Positions 48,001 through 60,000 of a stretch of 64,000 nucleotides of DNA are shown here, in pieces. Below the pieces are notes generated by a model. That model was not told the DNA's origin. It ran no database searches and worked only from the letters and a program-made list of their open reading frames with translations. Location: assembly GCF_028640845.1 (NCBI RefSeq), contig NC_080543.1, positions 2,728,959 to 2,792,958 of the forward strand, given 5' to 3'. This DNA is from Ahaetulla prasina (taxonomy: Eukaryota > Chordata > Lepidosauria > Squamata > Colubridae). The position numbers and the translations under genes were made by a program. Within the stretch, counting starts at the first letter, position 1; each line of letters opens with the position of its first letter.

Positions 48001-51000
48001 TTCCTTTTGTGCCCTTCCGACAAGCAAAGTAAACGGGGAAGCCAGATTCACTTAATGACCGTGTTGCTAATTTAACGACTGCAGTGATTCATTTACAGCC
48101 CACTGTGGAGAGGAAGGTCCCCAAATGGGGCAGAACTCACTTAACAAACGTTTCACGTACCAACAGAAATTTTGGGTGGTCATAAGCCGAGGACCAGCTG
48201 TATTTAGCCACTGAAAGCTGAACCCGCCTTCTTCTCTCCCTCTCCTTTTTACCAGGTTTGTTCCAAGTGAGCGTGAAGTACCGGCGCAGCTTGAAAATAA
48301 CGGAAAATGGTTTAGCGGCCCAGACCGTTCCCATCTCCATCCAAATCCATGCAGCGGCTGGCTTGCAAGCAGCAGCCAGGTAAGAAGGAAGCAAGAGCTC
48401 GATACAAGCGGTCCTTGACTTACAACAGTTCGTTTAGTGACGATTTGAAGTTACAACTGCACTGAACAAAGTGACTTATGACTGAGTTTCACACTTACGA
48501 CCGTTGCAGCATTTCCCATGGTCACTTGATCAAAATTCGGACCCTTGGCCACTGACTCGTATTTACGATGGTCACAGTGTCCCGGGGTCCCCCTTTTGCG
48601 ACCTTCCGACGAGCAAAGTCGATGGGGACGCCAGATTCACTTAACGACTGTGTTACTAACTTAACAACCGCAGTGGTTCGCTTAACAACTCACTACCACA
48701 ATTGAGCCGAAAATCTCCGTCGCTAAGCAAGGATGTTGTCAACTGAGTTTTGTCCCATTTAGCGACCTTCGGCTTGGCTGTTACGCTGCAGTGGCTAACT
48801 GAGTCAAACGGTCGTTAAGTGGATCTGGCTCTCCCCATTGAATTTGCTTGTCAGAAGGTTGTGAAAGGGGATCATGTGACCATGGGAAGTCACATTTTTC
48901 AGTGCTGTTGTGACTTCGAAGAGACCATGCAGGTGCAGCTGCATCGTAAGACTGAAAAACTTTCACAAGTCACCTTTTTCATGACTTTTTTCACCATTCG
49001 GTCACTAAGCAAATCGTTGTAAGTCAAGGACAACCTGTGTGTGAATAAATCGCATGAAAATAAATAATTTCTTCTCGTCACTTAGGGCGCTGGCCGAAAA
49101 GCACCCACCTTTCCAATACAGTGCGGAAATTGGTCTCAACACCTACGTCTCGATACTCCTCCCCTTCCTTCCTGGGGCCGAGCCGCGCAGGACACGAACC
49201 GTGGCTCGCTCCTTCTGTCCCGCCTTCGACCATAACGTGGAGCTGCCCTGCCATCTTTTGGTGCAGAGGAGCAGCGGAGAAGCCTGCTGCCTGGCGGAAC
49301 TCCTGCAGCGGTCGGAGGTGGTCTTCCACCTCTATCACCAGCCCCTGAACTCAGGTGCGACAAACGAATGGGGACCAGGGGTCGAACTGCACAACTAGCC
49401 CAAAGGCTGGGGAGTGGCAGGGGGGCATTGCTTCATCGATGTGTCTTCAGTTGTGAACGTTGTGGTGCTTTTGCACAACAACTTCCCATCACCTGATTGA
49501 GATGTTCTCTTTTGTTCTATTCTTGATTCTGTTCTATTTTTACTCTATTCCTTATTCTATATTCAATTCTAATTCTAATAATTCTTATTCCTATTCTATT
49601 CTATTTTCTGTTCTATTCTTTATTCTATTCCAGTTGTAGTCAACTTGGTCCCTACCAGCTTTCATGGTGGGCGGTCGGGGTTTTGTCCGATACTGAAGCC
49701 CTTTCCTTTTTTTTAATTTAATTGACTGTTTAAAATTTTTTCATAGCATTGTTTTAAAACATTTTCATTAGGTTTTCATAAAATTCCCCGGGACAATTTA
49801 AATTTCTGAAAATATACTATTTGCATCGCCCGCGCATAAGTTTAGTTCACGTTACGTAAGTGAAACTAAATGGCGCTGTAGTGTGACCGCAAACAAAAGA
49901 GCCTCATCCCAGAATAGCTCGTGCATCTCCCCCCACACCGCCCAGCTGTAACAGACAAGCAGAGCTGGTAGCCGGTGCCCGCCCACCACAAACCCAATCC
50001 ACGATGCACGAGAGGCATGTGCAGATGACGATACATGGTGCATTACTGTGGAACCGGTGGGCAGTTAGAAAATTTTACTACTAACAGAGATACAAAAGTG
50101 GGTGGTAGGTATAAAAAGGTTGACTACCCGTGGTCTATTCTATTCTACTCTATTCCTTCTTCTATATTCAATTCTAATTCTAATAATTCTTATTCCTATT
50201 CTATTCTATTCTATTTTCTATTCTATTCTTTTCTATTCTGTATTTCTATTCTACTCTATTCCATTCCATTCTATTCTTTTCCTATCCTGTTCTGTTCTCT
50301 ATTCTATTCTTTATTCTATTCTACTCTATTCCTTCTTCTATATTCAATTCTAATTCTAATAATTCTTATTCCTATTCTATTCTATTTTCTATTCTATTCT
50401 TTTCTATTCTGTATTTCTATTCTACTTTATTCCATTCCATTCTATTCTTTTCCTATCCTGTTCTGTTCTCTATTCTATACTACCTAGTAGACTAGACTAG
50501 ATTAGTCTACCATGTTTCTCTGAAAACACGACCCACCCCAATAATAAGGCCAACCCTAAATTTTAGGGGGTGGCATAATATTACCCCACCTCGTAAATAA
50601 GCCCGGGGGGGGATGGGTGTGGCCAGCACAATTGGTGGTGCAGGCACAGGGGGGCAACTGTCCAGCTACAGCTGCAGCCCGCTGGCCCCTTGGGGCAGCG
50701 CAAATACCACTTTTGCCCTTCTCTTTCTGGGCACAGCGCTCCTGCTTGTTTGGCTGCCAGCAGCTCTGCAGTCAGCTACTTTGCTTTTTCCCTCTTCTCA
50801 CAGGAAATATTTTCCTGCCTGTCATCCGTTCCTCAGCACAGACTGAAGGAAGGATGGCAGGCAGGAAAATCCCCCTCCCCATTTTCCTCCCGTTCGCCAA
50901 AAAGCCTCCAATCCAAACGCTGAAGGTTCTCAATGGAGGCGAAGGTGCGTCCACAAAGCATCTAGCTGACCAAGCTTGGCCTGCTGCACCTCAGAAAAAG

Positions 51001-54000
51001 TAAGACCGCCTCGAAAATAAGCCCAAGTGCTTATTTTCGAGTCTAAAATAAAATAAAACTCGGTCTTATTTTCTGAGAAGCACATATAACTAACTCTAAC
51101 TATAACTATAATTATAACTATATGAAAGATTGTAAGTCAAGGACTACCTGTAGTTGAACAGCTTAATTGTATGCTTACTAATACAGATAGTCCTCAAGTT
51201 ACAACCATAATGGAGCCTGCCAATTATGGCCATAAATTGTGACAGTCGTAAAACGAGTCATCCTGTAACCAAGTCGATTTTTTTGCGACCTTCTTTTGCA
51301 GCAGTCGGTAAGCAAACAGTGCAGTCATTAAGCGAACTCATTGGTTGCTGTGGAGCATTTTTGCCAGAGAACCAGAAATAAATGACGGCTTTCAGCAAAC
51401 AGTCATAAGTTGTAGTCATGTGACCGCAAGAGACAGGCATAAATTCAGACCGGTTGCCAGGCACCCAAAATGCAGTCACATAGCTGTGGAATTCTGGGAG
51501 TTGAAGTCCCCAAGTCTTTAAAGTAGCCAAGTTTGGAGACCCCTCCTCTAATGTCGATACTTTCCAGAGGGATGAATTCCCATTATGATGATGGAAAGTT
51601 TACATCATAACTATTACTTACTCTTGCAGCTCCAAGGGAAGCGCTCAAAGATTGCTTGCTGGGAACCGTGAGAGTTCCTACCAGAGATCTGCTGATTCGA
51701 AGATCAGGTAAAGACACCTGGTTACACACTATGACCTCTACACTTATCACAAGCCGGGGGCACAACTTGGAGCAGATGGCATCTGTGGCGAGGAGGGTGA
51801 TCTATGCATAGGTTCACCTGGCGCATCAGGTGCGCCCTTCATTATTGTTATTTACTGAATTTGCATCCAGCCTTTATTATTTTTAGAAATACCTGGGGCA
51901 GTGAACTTACCAAATACAGGCAAATACGCCTTCTTCCTCATGTTTTCCCCCACAGCAACAACCCTGTGAGCTGGGTTGGGGTGAGAGGGAGGGACTGACA
52001 GCTTTCATGGCTAAGGCGGGACTAGAACTCACCGTCTCCTGGTGATGGGTCTAAAGTCATCCAGATGGTCTAGAATTCCCCATCTCCTGGTGATTGGCCC
52101 AAAGTCATCCAGACGGCTTTCATGCCTAAGGCGGGACTAGAACTCACCATCTCCTGGTGATTGGCCCAAAGTCATCCAGACAGCTTTCATGCCTAAGGCG
52201 GGACTAGAACTCACCGTCTCCTGGTGATGGGCCTAAAGTCATCCAGATGGTCTAGAATTCCCCGTCTCCTGGTGATTGGCCCAAAGTCATCCAGACGGCT
52301 TTCATGCCTAAGGCGGGACTAGAACTCACCATCTCCTGGTGATTGGCCTAAAGTCATCCAGATGGTCTAGAATTCCCCGTCTCCTGGTGATTGGCCCAAA
52401 GTCATCCAGACGGCTTTCATACCTAAGGCAGGACTTGAACTCACCATCTCCTGGTGATTGGCCCAAAGTCATCCAGACAGCTTTCATGCCTAAGGCGGGA
52501 CTAGAACTCACAGTCTCCTGGTGATTGGCCTAAAGTCCCCCAGCCGGCTAAGGCAACACTAGAACTCACAGTCTCCTACTCTCTAGCCTGGTACCTCAAC
52601 CACTAGGCCAAACTGGTTTCCTTTCCTGAATTGGGAAGCCCTTTGAACACTTACGCACGCCCTGGTCACCTCATGTCCGGATTACTGCAATACACTTTCC
52701 ATGGGGCCATCCTTGAAGACTACCCAGAAGCTACCCCGGCATCAAAAGTCAGTGGTGCCCGCAGAAACGGCTGCATGTCGGCATGCTTAGATGCCACCAC
52801 TGCTGCTTGAGCTGCCTGGAATGCCAGTCGGCTTCTGAGTGCAATTCAGGGTGCCCGTTATTTGCCTCTAAATCAGGGGTGAAATGCTCCCGGTTCGGAC
52901 CGGATCGCCCGATCCAGTAGCGATGGCGGCAGGTGGTTCGGAGAACTGGTAGCAAAAATCTCTTCCGCCCCCCGCATGTCCAGCTGAGCCGCGCGATCAT
53001 CAGAGGCTTTTTTGTTTTTTACTTTTAAAAGCATTTTTTCTTCGGCCTGAAAAAATGCTTTTAAAAGTAAAAAAAAAGGCTCTGATGATCACACAGCTCA
53101 GCTGGGATTGTCAGAACCCTTTAAAAGCATTTTTTCTACAACCTCTTTGGCCGAAGAGGTTGTATGTTGTTGGTCTTTGAGATTTTTTTTTATTTTTTAG
53201 ACACAAACAACAACATACAATGTATCTTTTCTTAACAAAATATCAGCCAGGTACACGTTTACTTCCAGTTCAGTTTTTTCCAACATCTCTTATACAATAT
53301 ATTTTCCTTCCCCCCCTTTTTTTTTATTTCCCTATTTGCATTTCTCTTAAAAGTTCTAATCTAACTCTCCATCCCCAATTTTAATCTTTAGCCAAATCTA
53401 TCCCTTCCCCCCCCTTTTTTTTTATTTTTCCATTTATATTAAAACCCTATATTCCCATTTGCTAATTTCTTTCTTTTCAATCTCCATAGCATCAGCATCA
53501 TTCATCTCTTTACATTTCAACGACAGTCTTAAAAATTGTTATTCATAATCTTATAAAGAAAACAAAAAACAAGCAGGCATTTCCATCATTTCAGAGAGTC
53601 CATTATTTATATATTCCCATCTCATTAATATTTCAACCTTTAATTTATTTCAATTCCCTTCTTTTTTTTTCTTAAAATTCCTTGCTCTCTTTGCTTAGCC
53701 TATATTTCTATCCAATCTCCTTTTTTCCTCTTCCCCCATTTTTTGTTTCTCTCTATTAGTCCCTATGTAGTCCTTTGATTTTGTATTTTTTCCCTTCCTT
53801 TCTTTTTTCCCCCCTTCTTGTTTTCAGTAGTTTTTCGTTTACTTTCATCAGCTTCTTTGTGCTATTTCCCTTTTTATTGTCCCCCTTTCTGGAGATCCTT
53901 TTGCCTCTCCCCTTAAACTGTTTTTAAAATTACATAATCACTTAATAGTTCATCCTCAGTCTTTTTTTCTTCTTCTTCCAATGCTCTTTCTTGCTTCGTG

Positions 54001-57000
54001 GATTCTTTGTTTACTGTCAGTTCCTGAGCAGCTCTTATTTCTTATGGATCCTGTTTTCCATACGGTCTTGTGATTATTTCTTTTATTTCTTGCTTAAAAG
54101 TCATATGCATCTTTTTTTCATCATTTCAATTATTCCCTGTGCAGTTCTTGGAGTTGCAGTTCTTATTATCAAATTCAAATAGTTTATTGACAAAGTCCTC
54201 CCTTTGTCTCGCCAGCCTTATCCCTGCCGTAGAAAAGTTTTCCACAATAATTTTTTTTTTTTTGTGCATTTATATCCCGCCCTTCTCGGAAGACTCAGGG
54301 CGGCTTACACTATGTTAGCAATAGTCTTCATCCATTTGTATATTATATACAAAGTCAATTTATTGCCCCCAACAATCTGGGTCCTCATTTTACCTACCTT
54401 ATAAAGGATGGAAGGCTGAGTCAACCTTGGGCCTGGTGGGACTTGAACCTGCAGTAATTGCAAGCAGCTGCTGTTAATAACAGACTGTCTTACCAGCCTG
54501 AGCCACCAGAGGCCCTAAATAAATGTTAGTCCATGCAATTTTCTCTTCCGCCTGAGGGTGTCACTTTCCAATCCACAGTTCGAATCCAAAAGGCTTTTAA
54601 AAGTTTTTTTTTAAAAAAAGTTGGCCACGCCTACCCAGTCACATTACGCCACATTACCACCAAGCCACGCCCACAGAACCGGTAGTAACAAATTTTACAT
54701 TTCACCACTGCTCTAAATCCTTGCGTAGGGCCTGGATATCCGCGAGACAGTTGGGAAATTGCCAGCCAGGCCGGGAGGAAGGATCAAGACAAGGGCCTTT
54801 GCAAAATGAATGATAGAAATTATATGTTTATTTTTACGACAAGAACTTCTTCTCTTTGCGTTTCCTCGCAGGTCCGAGAGGTTGGTACCCTGTCATTCTC
54901 CCAGAGGACCTCTCGGCATCGCGGCGTGCAAACGTCACTCAGAGCGTCGTCGGAGGTTTGGAGATTTCGGTTGCTTTTGTTCACCCCGGAGACCGCGAGC
55001 GTGTTCTGGAGGCCGCCAACCGTTTAGGGTGGAACTGGGAGGAAACCTACTCCGAGGATCCGTGGGAGGATAGCGAGAGTGAAAGCCAGACCCCTTCGAC
55101 CCCGCTCCGCGTGACTGTTTCTACTCCTCGGCTGTGGTTACCGCTACAGAGCGTGCTACTCGCAGGAGAAGCACACTTAAACAAAAGCGTCTATTGCTAC
55201 CTTCGCTATAAACTCTACGATCAAGAAGCCACTTGGTCTTCCCTTAAGAGGCCAAAGTTCACCGAAGGCGAAAAACAGGGGATGGTGATGTTTAAGAAAC
55301 CCAACCGAACGGAGCTTCGGTTGAGTCCGGCATTATTCTGGTACTTCAGGGAAGAGAAACTGGAACTCCAGGTGTGGCGAGCTTACGGCAAAGATGGCGA
55401 CGTGGAAAGACCGCTGGATACCGACCGCTTGATCGGGTCAGCCTATGTGGACCTGGCACCGCTGGCGGACAGTTCACGGACGGAGAAAACCATCAGCGGT
55501 ACGTTTAGAATGGTTTTACAGGCAGTCACTAGCCTGGTTCTCGGAAATATGGGTAGTCCTCGACTTACGGTCACAATCGAGCCCGAAATTGTGAGTTTTG
55601 CCCCGTTTTACGACCTTTCTTGGCACAGTGGTTAAGTGACTCACGGCAGTTGTTAAGGTAGTCACATGGTTGATAAGTGGCTTCCCCCTTGATTTTGCTT
55701 GTGAGAAGGCTGGCTCTGGAGATTCTCAGCCATTGTCGTGTCCCACTCCTCCTCTGACAGCCGGGTCTGGAAAGCCTGTATCAAGCGTGGCCACGAAGCC
55801 TCTGCAGCTTTGCCAAAGTCCTGTCAGAGTTCTCAGGGCAGGCAGGAATCCAAGTTGTGACTTCAGCAACCAGATGAGACTTTGCTTGACTCAAAAAATG
55901 CCAGAAAGCAGATCCTTTATATAGGCCATGGGGTGTGGCTCCATGACTCAGCACTTATCCAGGCCTGCCCCTCCCTTCCTTTTGCTGACGTCGCCTCTCC
56001 ATTCTCCGGAAGCGGGGATCCATCCACTGTGAACTCCCTTCCTCCTGATCTGCTGCCGGCAATTCTAGCACGTGGCTGGCTTCATGCTCATCATGCTCAC
56101 ACGCTGTGGGGGGGGGAGGTTTATTTGCTCAGTCTGTCCGGGCATGGTGCCAGGACTGGGGGCTGGAGGCATGCCAGGCCATTCGTCTTCATTATCAGTC
56201 TCTGGCTGAGATAGCAGGAGATGGGAGGGGCCCGGCTGCGGAGAGGGGGGCGAGCGAGGCACAACAGCCATCATGCAGGTCATGGTTGTCCCAAAGGTGC
56301 TTTTTTCTCAAGAGGCGACTGGACTTTCTGGTTTTTCTTTGATGATGTTTCGCTTCTCATCCAAGAAGCTTCTTCAGCTCTGACCGGATGGTGGAGGATG
56401 GAAGGATTTATTTTCCTTGAAGACGACTGGTCATTTGCATCATTTTAGCAAGTCATTAAGGTCACCTGGAGGTTTACCTGTGTCCTCAGGGTCACCTGAG
56501 TGGTGCAAATGGGTGTGGAGCCTTCTTGGAACTGCTGAGGTAGACTGGAGATAGATGATGTCATATCCCTCCCCCTCTGCTGATAGAGGGCCATTCAATT
56601 TTGACCTAGCTGGCCTCTTTGACCCGTCTTTCAAACCAGCAGTGCTCTCTGTCCAAAATGTGGACTTTGCTGTGAGCGGCCTTTTTTTAAAAAAAATGCA
56701 GATGGACTGCTGAATCTACTCCTAGTTTGTTCTCCTCCGTTGTGCCATGCGTTTGTGAAGTGGCTGTTTTGTTCCCCCAATGTATAGAACTGTACCTGGT
56801 TCACTGCATTGTACTGCATGTACCATGTTGTTCAGTTTGTGTCTGGGTGTTTTATCTTTGGGGTGGACAAGCTTCTGCCTTAGTGACTTCCTGTGAGAAG
56901 GCTGTAGCAAGAAAGGTGGTAAGGTAGAGCAACGCTCATTTAACAACTTCCTTGCTCAGCAACGGAAATTTTGGGCTCAATTGTGGTCATAAATCGAGGA

Positions 57001-60000
57001 CTGAAAGTCAACCTGCGGTTGGTTCCCCCTTAGAAAACCTAGCAGCTTTTTCTCAGAGGGGCGAGATCTGCATTTCGATTGAGCCTCACGTTCTCCCCTT
57101 GTCGCAGGTGTCTTTCCTTTGTTCCGACGGAACGCTGCCAACCTGGGGGGAGCCGCGCTGCGGGTTCACATTACGGTGACGCCTGCCGATCCATGCGGAG
57201 GGTCTGGGAACCATGAAGACGACAGGGACAGCAGCAGCAACAGTGTTGAAGAAGAGAAGAAGGCAGTGGTGGAGCAGGAACTGGAAGTCCGCTCGGAAGC
57301 AAATCCTCCCGTCGACGAAGTCCCCCAGGGCAAACCTGCTGCCAGCGATCTGGAGAACACCTTCGCTGTGAGCATTCTCGTGGAAAGAGCCATGCACCTA
57401 AGCTTAAAAGGTAAGCAGGTGTCAGTCCTGCCTCATCTCGGACCTTTAAGCGAGAAAGACCCTTGACTCCCTTCGTTGAGAAAGGTATCGTTTACTAAAG
57501 GTGAAGTGGATTACAGTAAAGAAAAGCCAGAACTGATGTTTGCCTTGCTATAATTTTTCCCTCCCAGACACTTCCCATCACTTGTTCCCCCCACTCCAAA
57601 TCATTCAATGTGGGGGGGGGACCAGCCCCAAAGTGTGAAAAACGGTCCTAAGTTGTTTTTGTCAGTGCCCTTGCAACTTCGAATGGGCACCGAGTGAAGC
57701 CAAGGATTACTTGTAAAATAAAATGCAAGCGTTTGCAATCCAGCTGAGCTGGAAGTGGGAGAGGGCAGCCACGAAATAGCCCTTTGTTCGACTTTTGCTT
57801 CTGGTGACCTTATTCCTAGAATTTCCTCCCACAACGGGGGGGGGGGGGGTCTTGGCCCTTGCGCTGTGCACCACCATGAACACCCAACTGTTCCATCCTG
57901 ATGCGCTCCAATAATTTGTGCCCAATGCCAGCACAACTAGATTAAACTGGATTAATCAACCAAGCAACTTCCCATATTTCTCTCAAGGAAGGCCTTTTGA
58001 TCAACACGCGGCTTTCGAAGCGGTGCGGCTTGACTGCGGGTTAAAGAACAGTCAGGAAATTATTCTTAAAGAGTTTCCCACCCACCCACCCACCCACCGC
58101 CGGCTCAAAGTACCCCTGCCCTCCTCATCCTTGCACTGTTAACACATTCCTCCTAAATTGTTGTTGTTGTTTTCCTCCTTTCAGGAAGAACCACTAACTG
58201 CTTCAGCAAATTCGTCGCGAGCTTAAAACACACTTATTCATCTGCGCGGGACTGGGTTAGATTTTAAAGTTATGGGTTTTAAGGGGTTTTTATTATTTAT
58301 ACTATTTTTAAATTTGGCAATAGAATAAGTTTTTTAATTGTCGTTTTTAATCTGTATTTATATGTATTTTAACTGCCTGTGAACCGCCCTGAGTCCTTAG
58401 GGAGATAGGGCGGTATATAAATTTGAAAAATAAATAAATAAATAAAATAAATAAAATTCTGTTTTTCAGGGATTCGTTCCTACAAATACGAACTAGGGCC
58501 GAACTTCTCCACTTGCAGCTCAGCTTGGATCAGAACTATGTGAAACTGACCAGTTGTTATGCAGGCTTGTCTTTGTAGGGAGGAGAGATTGACCAGAAAA
58601 GAAAGGATTTATACAGGGGGTTCTCAACTTACGACCGCCCGCTTAGTGACCATTCGGAGTTATAGCGGCACTGAAAAAAAAGCAACTTAACAACCGTTTT
58701 CCACACTTAACGGCCGTTGCATCAGCCCCATGGTCACGGGTTCAAAATTTGGATGCATGGCAACTGGTTCATACTTACGACGGTTGCAGTGTCCCGGGAT
58801 CATGTATTCCCCCTTTTGCGACCCTCTGACAAGTAAAGTCAATGGAGAACCCAGATTCATTTAACGACCGTGTCACTAACTTAACAGTTGCAGTGACTCA
58901 TTTAACCACTGTGGCAAGAAAGGTCGTAAAATGGATCAAAACTCACTTAACAACCATGTTACCCACTTAAGGACTGCAGTGATTCACTTAACTGAGGTGA
59001 GAAAGGTTGTAAAATGGAGCAAAACTCACTTAACAACCATGTTACCCACTTAAGGACTGCAGTGATTCACTTAATCTGCTGCAACAGAAATTTTGGGATC
59101 AATTGTGGTCATAAGTGGAGGACTGCCTGCATATATTTCACTAAATTTAACCAAGTTTGTCTTCTCATATATGATAACGTCGTAGAACAAGGCCAGTTTA
59201 GACATTAGACTTTTTTTAAAAAAAAAAAAGAGAGATCAGTTGAACAGCATTATATAAAATGGTTTAAATAAGAAACACCCTCCCAGATTTCAAGAACGAT
59301 ACAAATACTTAGTGATTATTAACTATTGGAAAGCAAGGGAAAACGAGCTGTCAAAAGTTCTTTATAAATCTTAATGCTTTACTTGATTCTTTTACCTTGT
59401 TTCAGCAGCTTTTTTCTTCTATCTGCAATCTCTATTCTTTATCATCGTCTTGAAATGTGTGTGGCGATGATATGCTTGTCATAAAGGCTGCTGTGTATAT
59501 ATACGTACAATGATGATAAAGTTATTATTTTTGGGGAAAACAAGAAGTCAAAACGGTGGGTTCAGTGGCCTGGGTGTGGCCATCTTTTTGACTTCAATTT
59601 TAACACCCATCCACACTAATGAAGCTTGTCTTCCCACTTATTTGGGGCAAATCTGTATTAGATGTTAGATGTTTCATTATATGACTGTATTACTATTATC
59701 TTTCTCGTCTTTTTTACCGCCTTCTCTTATTGGTATAAGAGCTTCTGAATCGTAGACAAATGCCTGGTGTATCCGATCATACTTGGCCAATAAACAATGC
59801 CTGCTTCTGTTTTTTTCTTTCTCCTATTTTAATTCTAATTCTATTCTGATTCCATTCTAATTCTATTCTATTTCTATTCTAATTCTGTTGTATTAATATT
59901 CTTAAAAGAAATTTGTTTTGGAAGATGGACTTTGCCTATTTCTTTTTGAGTGGGTTTCATCACTTGGAAACCTGACATCTCTATTCTTTCTTCTGTTCTA

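Larger units (their letters stand above)
52874..54710. mobile_element. Family-P hAT-like element split by a later insertion
   Basis: Left part 52874-53165 starts CAGGGGTGAAATGCTCCCG; right part 54590-54710 ends CATTTCACCACTG. Exact 8 bp duplication CTCTAAAT (52866-52873 and 54711-54718) proves they are one element. The inserted middle is described separately. Confidence 0.85.

Noticed and set aside
55499..55635. C2CD3 exon 23 continuing to the ORF stop at 55635
   Set aside because: The frame past 55498 runs into a family-T repeat, while the GTACGT donor at 55499 gives the correct phase into exon 24 with conserved residues.
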